Origin: Macrostomum hystrix
Lineage: Eukaryota > Platyhelminthes > Macrostomidae
Length of the DNA stretch: 64,000 nucleotides
Assembly: GCA_950097015.1 (NCBI GenBank)
Contig: CATNEN010000039.1
Location: 12,192,001 to 12,256,000, forward strand
Reading direction: 5' to 3'
Shown here in pieces: positions 35,896 to 46,959 of this stretch (positions within the stretch are counted from its first letter, which is position 1; each line of letters begins with the position of its first letter). The translations under genes were made by a program, and so were the position numbers. The notes under the pieces are model-generated. The model was given only the letters and a program-made list of their open reading frames with translations. It did no database searches and was not told the origin of the DNA.

Positions 35896-37889
35896 GTGGC
35901 CTCTCTAGGTTTCCACGCAGCATGTGCCAGTCCCAGCGCCTGAACTGGAACCAACCTTTACACTTCTATCTAAGATCCCTGGGACTACCCTCTGCCTGAC
36001 ATTTCGCCTCTCAGTCAGACTACTTTGCGGCGTAGGAGAGAGTCACGTTTCCCTTTCCCACCGGTCTCTCTCTCTCTCTCTCTCTGTATATTTAATTCAT
36101 TGAACTATCAGTTCAACTATAATTTCAATCTATACTTTTTGAATTGTTACAGGCTCAGTGCCAGTAGAGAGAATGGAAGCGCTATAGAATTTAGCTTTGT
36201 GCACTTTTATTGCCCGCTGTGGGCTGCAATCAGCACAGGAGTGTTATTAAAAGTACGCGGTTTTCACAACCAGGCCAATTCATAGCTTTTGGAATTGTCT
36301 ATGGGCCAAACTTGACTGCCAAAGAACGATAATAGAAGAACTTTTAATTTTATTTTATTTATAGGAGGTTTTTTTATAGATCACTTCGGGCAAATATAGT
36401 CATTAAACCCAAGGACCACTAGAAGAAGATAAACGGCACACTTCGTTTCTTGAAAATGTACGAGCGTATTAGACGCTGATTTTCACAAAAACGCACAAGC
36501 GAGACAGGAACTTTTCACGTTTTTCACATTAAAATGTTGATAACTTTTTATTGGAAGCAGATCCGATGCTGCTCTTTTAACATAACTTGCAAAACATGTT
36601 GCTTCAACGAATTTTAACAATGCTTCATTCATGAATAATTGATCTTCATTTTCTTTTCTTGATTAGAAAGTTTAAAATTGAGTTAGTCACGAATGTAGAA
36701 AAGCCACTTATGACGATACTGCCAATGGGGCTACGCGACTGTCTATGGGCTAATCTGTACAGAAAACACGATTCTAACAACGAGTTGGAAATTGAAAAAG
36801 TTTAGCAATCAAGCGAAAGAGGTCGGTAATCCGTCGGATTAAGTCTCTAAGCGAGCTTACAAAATCGACAGATGAAGAAGACGGACAGTTTTAAGGCGGG
36901 ATTAAAACGGAAAAAAGAAATAGTTTTTTTGCGACAGAAGCAAGCGCGTAAGCTAGCACCATCCAGCAATGGCCTCTCTGTGTGTGTGTGTGGTCACAAC
37001 CGCTCCATCCCACCCACCCGGATTCTCTAGCCCGCCTGTCGACGCCATTAACAATCGATGACCGAAGAATTGATTGATCCAGCTGTCACTAGTCCACAAA
37101 GCTGTCAATTCCTGCCCTACCGCGCCTGTCCCACCCCTGTCCCTCTCTAGCTATTCCCACACAAATTTTTGCCTGTCGTTATTAATGGCATCAAAGTGCA
37201 GATGGAATATCTATTCCAGTCTATTTTGGTCGGGAGGAAAAAAGTGTCACCCCTCGTGTTCTCGTGTTCGCTTGTAACTCGTTTCCGTACTCATTATTGT
37301 CGTTGCGAATCGCGAATCAGGTGCGGTTGCACTATTAGTTTTTGTAGCGATCTCGACTTTGAAAAGCATTAAATTTCTTCATTGTGCCAGGTTAATTCTC
37401 ATAGCAATTCTTTCTCGCATTAGCCTCTCTTGATTTCTCTTTTTAGGCAGCTCAGCAGGGCAGCTTAATTGGTTTCCTATGCGGAGTGGAGTTATGCTTG
37501 AGCCATAATGCAGTCTGCAAAGGCCGGCCGTATATTTTCATGCGACTCGTCGGGCCCTTGAAGTCCGGCGAGTCGGCTAGAGGAGAGCTCGAGCGGGCAG
37601 ACTGCAAATTGGTTAGCAGGATCTCCGGATTGGGGAGTTTCAGTACCACTTTAGGCGGCTGCCCTTGCTCTCTCCCCATCCCTCAGGCCCCCGTCACTCC
37701 AGAGAGGGAAAAAATCTCTCGGAGGAAAGCAGCGGCCCTGCTCGATATTAACTTCGTCTTTCTCTGCTCATCACCGCCGCCACTGTCAAGAAGGAATCGG
37801 GCTAGGCAGCCTGAAGAAGAAAAATAAGGGCAAGGAGGAACTGGAAATTAATTTCGCAGCCGCGCAAAGTCTTGCCGAATAATTTTTTC

Positions 37890-38129
37890 TCAGTTCTGTC
37901 TTCTCAGTTTGGTCGCACGTTCTTCGCTCGTGTCTAATTGGTCGTGCGGGGCAATTTGATGCAGCCCTCGACGTTGCTGCTGCTGCTGCTGCTGCTGTAG
38001 TTGCTTTGTTGGGCATTCTGCCGACGATTCCTGCCCCTTCTCTCTATCACAGATTTTTTCAACCTCATCCTTCGCCGCTTCATCTGTAAGAGCCTTCAAT
38101 TTATAAGTCTCTTTGTCTCTTTTCTTCGA
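37890..38129 (-). other. Possible terminal exon, charged and Gln-rich
   Basis: On the minus strand a good acceptor (TTTTAGTCTTTGCAG) precedes an open frame of about 79 codons. It starts ASKKRDKETYKLKALTDEAA, is highly charged, and has eight Gln in a row and a TGA stop. No partner exon upstream was identified and no family is recognised. Confidence 0.25.
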
Positions 38130-38204
38130 GGCCTGCAAAGACTAAATTTTCGAATAAATCGGAAGTGCTTCTCTCGTAGTGATTCTCTTTGAGTCTGAGG
38201 GTTG

Positions 38205-38405
38205 TGATGCAGTCATTAATTGCTCCGCATACCGCAGTGCCAGGCACAGTGAGAATGTACTCTGCCTCATAATAAGACAGTCAATGCATATGTACACACC
38301 TGTGTGAGTGTGTGCCTGCGAACAGTATCTGTGATGCGCGTGTCTCTCTGGCTGCGGGTCGACTGTCACAAACGAATTGGTCAGTACCCACAGCTCTCCA
38401 GTAAG
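38205..38405 (+). mobile_element. SINE family 1, 5'-truncated and diverged
   Basis: Retains GTACACACCTGTGTGAGTGT, GCCTGCGAACAGTATCTGTG, CTGGCTGCGGGTC and an end like CCCACAGCTCTCC. The tRNA-like head is missing. Confidence 0.65.
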
Positions 38406-38589
38406 TATTTAACAACTCCTACTATGGCAGTGATATTATTTACACGTATGCAACCGGAGATTCATTTTCTGCATTTCGAGTTTCGATCGATAGCTGGACT
38501 ATTAATTCTTTGTACAAATGATGAGACTTGGCAGCCACTTGAGGAAAGACCACAAATACCCAATATTTCAAATACCCAACTGCCTAATT

Positions 38590-38990
38590 CACGATAGCTC
38601 CCAAACCGAATGACCGAGTTTTGTGAAAATCCACGATTTAACTCAAAATTTATCACTCTTTACGATGCACCAACTTTCAGAGCCGTCCGACGTAAGCGCC
38701 GTCGAGATATTCAGCGATTATTGGTGACAAGGACAACTAACATTGCTCTGAATAAACCAAAAACGCGAAACCCTATTGCTTAAATAATATAATCAATACA
38801 ATATAAAACATGATTGCCGACATGGTTTCATGATGAAATTTTGGGAGCAGAAAAATTATGCCTAGATATTGTTGGTTTTTGCCACCAGACACCACGACGA
38901 GAATCGTTGAATATCTCGACGATTCCAATGTTTTGTGATCCTGGAAGTTGTTTTATCGGATAGACCGGAAGATTTTTCGTGACATTGAGC
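38590..38990 (+). repeat. Dispersed repeat family 3 with inverted arms
   Basis: Shares segments, in the same order, with 63338-63620, and a flanking segment with 58365-58460 on the minus strand. It contains GTCGAGATATTCAGCGATT at 38701 and its near reverse complement AATCGTTGAATATCTCGAC at 38902. It may be a MITE-like or other non-coding element; no transposase is seen. Confidence 0.65.
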
Positions 38991-40475
38991 AGACTCTCCG
39001 AGTTGCTATGTAGCAGCAGCACCTGTAATTGTGTGGTTCATAAAATGTGCACCGGGTGAAGTTATCCCGCATTGTGGGATTTGGCCGCTGTCAATCAGCG
39101 CCATTCTCAACGGATCCCACAGCCTATTCCGAGTCCGCCCAATGAATGTTTTATGATCTCCACTTTGTCACAAACTCCCCTGCTCATCAGCTATTCCACC
39201 CCGTTTTCCTTAAATATCTGCTGCCATCTCAAACTCAAGGCTACATCAATGCCCCAGTTCTAAATAATGCATATGCACAGAATCTGTACTATAGCAAAGC
39301 ATGCAAGGAAAGCTTATAAAACAAACTAAATTGTTTATTGGGTTCATTTGTATTGATGCTAAGCTTTTGTGATCTAGATTAATTTTAATGTAAACCAATC
39401 AAAAATCTGCTTCGCCTATTAACCTCATTATTTTTCTAACACCAAAGTTAATCCTGACATTCTATCTGTGCCTTGACCTTGGCCGTCAAGGCTGCGACTG
39501 TAAACGGATTATTAAGTTAAATTTTAAGCCATAATATTTAGCTCTACTCGTAAACATACTTGTACTATCGCTTCGGTGCATAGATGATTCGTAAAAAAGC
39601 TAAACGAATTTTTTAGTTTAAGTTAAATTAACGATTAGCGTAGTTACATATGTGCAGCCAATAAGTAATGAAAACATAATGTAATTTTATTGGAAACCGC
39701 TTTAGCATTCAATTAGTTAAAATGAACTTTGATTTACTTTTTAATAAGGACAAAAAGATCTAAACTTTTTCAAAGTTTTGGCGCAAGTATTGCACTCTAG
39801 ACTACAACTATAGCAATTTCTCCAACATTTTCCTGTCCAAATCTCACGACGCATAGTAGTTAAGCATTGATTTTTCGATTTCGCGGGCAAGACTTCATCT
39901 CAGACAAAATCGTTTGACCGATATGTTTTCCTAGAAATGCTTTCCCAGTTTTTGATTCTCGCTGCGAATCTGCCTGCCTGTCTGTTTAGAGGCTTATCGG
40001 CACAACGGACCAACGCCTAAGGATTAGGGAGGCACTGTGAATATTGATAAATCGAGTTAAAAAATTCTGACAGCACAGCCACAGATAAATTCCAAAGCTG
40101 ACTCGCATTTTTTTCTATCTCGCCTTCTCTGCTCGCATCTGCAGTAGGCAGTGTGATCGATGCACCGGCAGCCATCGACCTACGGCGTTGAACCTTTAGA
40201 AATCAGATTAAAAAATGAATGACAGTCAGAAATCTTCTAAAACTGTGCCATATTTATCATGCTAGTTTATCTCATAGAAATCTCATATGCACGAAATTTT
40301 ACCAATCTTACATTTTAGAGCATTTGTGAAATATTACAAACCCGAAATTTACAAAAAAATGCATAAATCAGGAAATTAAAAAAAAATTGGGATTTTGAAA
40401 ATTGGGAACGGATCAGAATGTCATTCCGAAAGTTCGTGCAATCAGGCAGTTTTGGGTGACAATTACAACCTAACT

Positions 40476-40772
40476 GGAGCAGCATCTACGAGCTCGATTT
40501 CGTGGCGAGGCCGCATTCATTTGGGGCGCAGCCGCGGAGAGAAGGCTTGGGGGCTTGTCGTGCAATTAACGACCTTGAGGGCCAACCTCCAAGGCACAGT
40601 GACAGTGTACACTGCCTGACGACGAGAAAGTCAGTGCAGATGTACACACCTGTGTGAGCGTGTGCCTGCGTACAGTATCTGTGTGCGTGTGTGCTCAGGA
40701 GTCACGACCCTTACTGGCTGCGGGTCATGTGTCACCATGATGTGCCATTGCCCGCAGCCCTCCTGCTATTAT
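40476..40772 (+). mobile_element. SINE family 1, lacking the first part of the head
   Basis: Begins at ATCTACGAGCTCGATTTCG and continues through GGGGCGCAGCCGCGGAGAGA to ATTGCCCGCAGCCCTCCTGC, followed by an AT-rich tail. A small deletion removes part of the CAGAATTGCCTCC block. Confidence 0.85.
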
Positions 40773-41166
40773 GTATACATACACATATATATTTATATAT
40801 ATTTATTGACATATTAAATGTTTAAATCGTAAAGTAACTTTTTTTTGAAACCGAAAAAGTCCGAAAAAGTCAAAAACCCAACTGATGGCTATTCGCTTCG
40901 ATGCTTTCACAGGCATTTGAGTGCCAGAGACTGACCAGCAATAGAAATTTGCTTCTAGCTATCTAGTTGCAAAGTTCCTCTGCCTAAAGGTAATCATTAG
41001 ATCCAGGAGTGTCATATTCTTCTCCCTGTATCCTGTGCCTGTCTAGACCCCTTACATTACAGTTCAATTTCAATTGAAGAGACAATTATAAACTTCCATT
41101 CTGTTTGTTTTGTTGCTAAAATTCTTATTTTGATACTTTATTTAACGAAAATTAAATAAACGATTC

Positions 41167-44100
41167 CAGGTGTGTCATCAGATGGTGATTACAGGTGTGT
41201 CATCAGATGGTGATTACAGGTGTGTCATCAGATGGTGATTACAGGTGTGTCATCAGATGGTGATTACAGGTGTGTCATCAGATGGTGATTACAGGTGTGT
41301 CATCAGATGGTGATTACAGGTGTGTCATCAGATGGTGATTACAGGTATGTCATCAGATGGTGATTACAGGTGTGTCATCAGATGGTGATTACAGGTGTGT
41401 CATCAGATGGTGATTACAGGTGTGTCATCAGATGGTGATTCCAGGTGTGTCATCAGATGGTGATTACAGGTATGTCATCAGATGGTGATTACAGGTGTGT
41501 CATCAGATGGTGATTACAGGTGTGTCATCAGATGGTGATTACAGGTGTGTCATCAGATGGTGATTACAGGTGTGTCATCAGATGGTGATTAAAGGTGTGT
41601 CATCAGATGGTGATTACAGGTGTGGTATCAGATGGTGCATTACAGGTGTGTCATCAGATGGTGATTACAGGTGTGTCATCAGATGGTGATTACAGGTGTG
41701 TCATCAGATGGTGATTACAGGTGTGTCATCAGATGGTGATTACAGGTGTGTCATCAGATGGTGATTACAGGTGTGTCATCAGATGGTGATTACAGGTGTG
41801 TCATCAGATGGTGATTACAGGTGTGTCATCAGATGGTGATTAAAGGTGTGTCATCAGATGGTGATTACAGGTGTGTCATCAGATGGTGATTCCAGGTGTG
41901 TCATCAGATGGTAATTACAGGTGTGTCATCAGATGGTGATTACAGGTGTGTCATCAGATGGTGATTCCAGGTGTGTCATCAGATGGTGATTACAGGTGTG
42001 TCATCAGATGGTGATTACAGGTGTGTCATCAGATGGTGATTCCAGGTGTGTCATCAGATGGTGATTACAGGTGTGTCATCAGATGGTGATTACAGGTGTG
42101 TCATCAGATGGTGATTCCAGGTGTGTCATCAGATGGTGATTACAGGTATGTCATCAGATGGTGATTACAGGTGTGTCATCAGATGGTGATTACAGGTGTG
42201 TCATCAGATGGTGATTACAGGTGTGTCATCAGATGGTGATTACAGGTGTGTCATCAGATGGTGATAAAAGGTGTGTCATCAGATGGTGATTACAGGTGTG
42301 GTATCAGATGGTGCATTACAGGTGTGTCATCAGATGGTGATTACAGGTATGTCATCAGATGGTGATTACAGGTGTGTCATCAGATGGTGATTACAGGTGT
42401 GTCATCAGATGGTGATTACAGGTGTGTCATCAGATGGTGATTACAGGTGTGTCATCAGATGGTGATTACAGGTGTGTCATCAGATGGTGATTACAGGTGT
42501 GTCATCAGATGGTGATTACAGGTGTGTCATCAGATGGTGATTACAGGTGTGTCATCAGATGGTGATTCCAGGTGTGTCATCAGATGGTGATTACAGGTGT
42601 GTCATCAGATGGTGATTACAGGTGTGTCATCAGATGGTGATTCCAGGTGTGTCATCAGATGGTGATTACAGGTGTGTCATCAGATGGTGATTACAGGTGT
42701 GTCATCAGATGGTGATTCCAGGTGTGTCATCAGATGGTGATTACAGGTGTGTCATCAGATGGTGATTAAAGGTGTGTCATCAGATGGTGATTACAGGTGT
42801 GTCATCAGATGGTGATTACAGGTGTGTCATCAGATGGTGATTACAGGTGTGGGATCAGATGGTGATTACAGGTGTGTCATCAGATGGTGATTACAGGTGT
42901 GTCATCAGATGGTGATTACAGGTGTGTCATCAGATGGTGATTACAGGTGTGTCATCAGATGGTGATTACAGGTGTGTCATCAGATGGTGATTACAGGTGT
43001 GTCATCAGATGGTGATTACAGGTGTGTCATCAGATGGTGATTACAGGTGTGTCATCAGATGGTGATTACAGGTGTGGTATCAGATGGTGATTACAGGTGT
43101 GTCATCAGATGGTGATTACAGGTGTGGTATCAGATGGTGATTACAGGTGTGGTATCAGATGGTGATTACAGGTGTGTCATCAGATGGTGATTACAGGTGT
43201 GGTATCAGATGGTGATTACAGGTGTGTCATCAGATGGTGATTACAGGTGTGTCATCAGATGGTGATTGCAGGTATGGGATCAGATGGTGATTACAGGTGT
43301 GTCATCAGATGGTGATTACAGGTGTGGTATCAGATGGTGATTACAGGTGTGGTATCAGATGGTGATTACAGGTGTGTCATCAGATGGTGATTAAAGGTGT
43401 GGTATCAGATGGTGATTACAGGTGTGGTATCAGATGGTGATTACAGGTGTGTCATCAGATGGTGATTACAGGTGTGTCATCAGATGGTGATTACAGGTGT
43501 GTCATCAGATGGTGATTACAGGTGTGAGTCATCAGATGGTGATTACAGGTGTGTCATCAGATGGTGATTAAAGGTGTGTCATCAGATGGTGATTACAGGT
43601 GTGTCATCAGATGGTGATTACAGGTGTGTCATCAGATGGTGATTACAGGTGTGTCATCAGATGGTGATTACAGGTGTGTCATCAGATGGTGATTACAGGT
43701 GTGTCATCAGATGGTGATTACAGGTATGTCATCAGATGGTGATTACAGGTGTGGGATCAGATGGTGATTACAGGTGTGTCATCAGATGGTGATTAAAGGT
43801 GTGTCATCAGATGGTGATTACAGGTGTGGTATCAGATGGTGCATTACAGGTGTGTCATCAGATGGTGATTACAGGTGTGTCATCAGATGGTGATTACAGG
43901 TGTGTCATCAGATGGTGATTAAAGGTGTGTCATCAGATGGTGATTACAGGTGTGTCATCAGATGGTGATTACAGGTGTGTCATCAGATGGTGATTACAGG
44001 TGTGTCATCAGATGGTGATTACAGGTGTGTCATCAGATGGTGATTACAGGTGTGTCATCAGATGGTGATTACAGGTGTGGTATCAGATGGTGATTACAGG

Positions 44101-44418
44101 TGTGGTATCAGATGGTGATTACAGGTGTGGGATCAGATGGTGATTACAGGTGTGTCATCAGATGGTGATTACAGGTGTGTCATCAGATGGTGATTGCAGG
44201 TGTGGGATCAGATGGTGTTTTTTTACAGGTGTGGGATCAGATGGTGATTGCAGGTGTGTTATCAGATGGTGATTGCAGGTGTGGGATCAGATGGTGATTG
44301 CAGGTGTGGGATCAGATGGTGATTACAGGTGTGGGATCAGATGGTGATTACAGGTGTGGGATCAGATGGTGATTTCAGGTGTGGGATCAGATGGTGATTG
44401 CAGGTGTGGGATCAGATA
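41167..44418. repeat. 25-bp minisatellite, about 130 copies
   Basis: The unit contains CAGGTGTGTCATCAGATGG followed by TGATTA. Main variants change GTGTGTCATC to GTGTGGTATC or GTGTGGGATC; the last kind dominates the right end (44200-44415) together with GATTGCAGG. Rare marker units with TGCATTACAGG occur near 41637, 42313 and 43841, showing duplication of multi-unit blocks. The left edge starts abruptly after ACGATTC. Confidence 0.97.
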
Positions 44419-46022
44419 ATGGTTCCGGGATGGTATCTAATAAAGATGATAACGTGAGACATTGTGGCAAAGTATTGGCCATGCATAAGATCAATTTCAA
44501 CATCAAATCCCGGTTTCAAACAGATTCTATCGATGTAGCAGGGACTTTTAGGGTTGGGTCAAATTGCAGGGCAGGTGGTATACGAGTATGTTAGCAAAAC
44601 AGCGAGCTAGGTAGCTAGGTATAAGCTTTCCCTCATTAAAAGTGGCTCGCACTGTAGGAATGATTGCTACAGCCAAACCAAACGCATTGACCGTTCAAGT
44701 CATGAGGAATTGCCTACAGAAGCAATAACGAATTGAAATCTGAGCTGCTTACCTGCCTGACGCTGGTTGGTCTAATTTTAGACTGCTGCATGGGTGGGTG
44801 AGACAGCTTGCGTATGGACTCAATTCATTTTATTGCTGTAAAATCGCTTGACTCGTGGCAAGGACTCGTTGTAACCTTGCGTTGGCGTCGGACTCACGAC
44901 TTGAAGGTCGGGGGTTCGATTCCTGACTCCACTGGAATAATTTGTGTCCTTTAGCAAGAGACTAATTAATTTTGCATTGCTTCAGTTCACCCAGCTGTTA
45001 ACTGGGTACCAGCATTACCCCGGATAATTTAGGGTGGGTTGGGCGGTCCCCCAGTCCATGGACTGCATGGCTGTACGCAGCCTTCAGATGCGCCGCGCAA
45101 TAGCTGGGGCTGTGTATGTGTAGTAAATTATTAATGTTATAATATTGTTTTTATTATTAACAAACCGATACAAAAAAGAAGTTAAAAACGGAAAGGATTC
45201 ATGCAGAATTGTTTGTTAAACAGCTTGCTTAAAATAATTGTCACAAAAATTTGCTGGAAAGCGACCAAATTATAATGAACGAATATATTAGCTACTACTA
45301 ACGAGTAGATAACAAAGCATATAGGCTCTCAATGGCGCCATTTCTAAAACAATTAAAAAAAACAAAAAAAATTTGTCTAGTAATAAAAATATAAGATACT
45401 GTAAAAGTGTAATATCAAATCGAAAGTAAAACTGCCTTAATATCTAGCGTGAAATATAGCAATCGTTTATTACATATATATAATAGTAAACGAGTAAAGC
45501 TAAATGTTTAAGAAGAGAACATTTAAAATAGACGACTTTCTCTAGAAATTCACTGCGGCATGCTAAAGTCTTCAAGCGCCGGGAGTAAAAACTCAGGAGC
45601 TGTTCAATGAGACCATTGTTTCGTAGTTGAGACAAAGCTTAAAATTCTCAAAAATGCACGGACGAATTAGAAAACAAAAAAAGAAGAAAAAAGAAACTAG
45701 TGCAACAAAATTAAACGCAAGTCTTTTTCAGTGAACATGTGTTAACATAGATTAGCAGTTCTCTCATAAGCTAGTAATAACAGTAATAAATTGCTTTTAA
45801 TACTTTCGTTGGTACTGCGTGTAAAAACAAGATTGCACTTGCATGGCTTAGAAACAAACTGCTTTTCCTTAATAAATAGCTGACAGTGTCAACTTATCTA
45901 CAGTACAAGATCTAGGAAGGCACGAAAACTAGAAAAAATAAGGAACAGTGTACAGTGATTTATCACAATAATGCTTTACTTGAGAGCTCAATTGTAGATT
46001 AGCTGAGTTGGTGCTGCATTTT
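44419..46022. other. Intergenic; SINE family 2 and AT-rich DNA
   Basis: Contains the best-preserved SINE family 2 copy (44865-45130). The remainder is AT-rich without coding potential. Confidence 0.4.
44865..45130 (+). mobile_element. SINE family 2, best-preserved copy
   Basis: The left end has a tRNA-like promoter region with a clear B box (GGTTCGATTCC) after GTCGGACTCACGACTTGAAG. It is followed by TTTGTGTCCTTTAGCAAGAG, CACCCAGCTGTTAACTGGG, TACCAGCATTACCCCGG, the CCATGGACTG block, and the end GATGCGCCGCGCAATAGCTG. An AT-rich tail follows. The hairpin CCCAGCTGTTAACTGGG is typical of invertebrate tRNA SINEs. Confidence 0.8.
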
Positions 46023-46420
46023 TGAGAGCGAGTGTACATTCTCGGGCTAGACGGGGGCAGGACGGGAGCGAGTGTGCATTCTCGGGCTAGACGGGGGCAG
46101 GACGGGAGCGAGTGTACATTCTCGGGCTAGACGGGGGCAGGACGGGAGCGAGTGTACATTCTCGGGCTAGACGGGGGCAGGACGGGAGTGAGTGTACATT
46201 CTCGGGCTAGACGGGGGCAGGACGGGAGCGAGAGTACATTCTCGGGCTAGACGGGGGCAGGACGGGTAGCGAGTGTACATTCTCGGGCTAGACGGGGGCA
46301 GGACGGGAGCGAGTGTACATTCTCGGGCTAGACGGGGGCAGGACGGGAGTGAGTGTACATTCTCGGGCTAGACGGGGGCAGGACGGGAGCGAGTGTACAT
46401 TCTCGGGCTAGACTGGAACA
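46023..46420. repeat. 40-bp G-rich minisatellite, about 10 copies
   Basis: Units share GAGTGTACATTCTCGGGC then TAGACGGGGGCAGGACGGGA. Copies are nearly identical, with a single inserted T at about 46266. Three G-runs per unit on the plus strand give G-quadruplex potential. It lies downstream of the liprin-alpha 3' end. Confidence 0.96.
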
Positions 46421-46959
46421 AGCATTAATTTTTTAGATGACTTGCCCCAGATGAATCATTTAGCAACGACAGGTAGAGCGAATGTGCAGAAACTAAAAAA
46501 GCTTGAAAATGTAGATTTTGCTCATTGCTAACTCGATTGGATAAGTCCATTGCAATGGTCAAGTTTCCAGAATTAAATCACAACAATTATAAAGACGTAA
46601 AATAACAGTTGCCCTATTGGCAGGTAAAGAGTCAGTAAAAATTATACAGTGACACATTGAAGTTTTCTATTGCACAACAAGCATAAACAGGATCATAATA
46701 AACACAAACCGATGGAAAATAAAACACAAATCTTAAACACAAATGTCAACTAATAAACGTGAAAATAATATTTATAGCACACACAGACCAGTATAGTATG
46801 TTAGTAAAAACATACAATGCCAACATTGATTTCTATTTATTGCACCAAACGCGGATTAACCAGTGACGTCTAATTAATAATAAAGAAAGATTTTGAGTAT
46901 ATTTGAGTTTACACAAGCATAGAATTTGCATCTAGCACTGTTTTTTAACACTACTACTG
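46421..46959 (-). other. Liprin-alpha 3' UTR and flank
   Basis: AT-rich DNA following the liprin-alpha stop on the minus strand. It includes the likely polyadenylation signal at 46836-46841. No other gene is seen. Confidence 0.45.
46836..46841 (-). terminator. Polyadenylation signal for liprin-alpha
   Basis: TTTATT on the plus strand is AATAAA on the minus strand, about 120 bp after the liprin stop codon. Confidence 0.5.

Larger units (their letters stand above)
34926..41166. other. Long intergenic stretch, no confident gene
   Basis: About 6 kb. It holds two weak exon-like ORFs on the minus strand (35653-35895 and 37890-38129), short TC (36066-36085) and TG (36978-36990) runs, two SINE family 1 copies and one copy of the inverted-arm repeat. 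The rest shows nothing I can name. Confidence 0.4.

Noticed and set aside
37486-37827. 113-residue plus-strand ORF
   Set aside because: No recognisable domain, random-looking composition, and no supporting context.
41167-44418. Looks like a CRISPR array at first glance
   Set aside because: Units are contiguous with no unique spacers, and the genome is animal. It is a minisatellite.
44890-44940. Possible tRNA gene with a good B box
   Set aside because: It continues into the SINE family 2 body, which is found elsewhere in the window.
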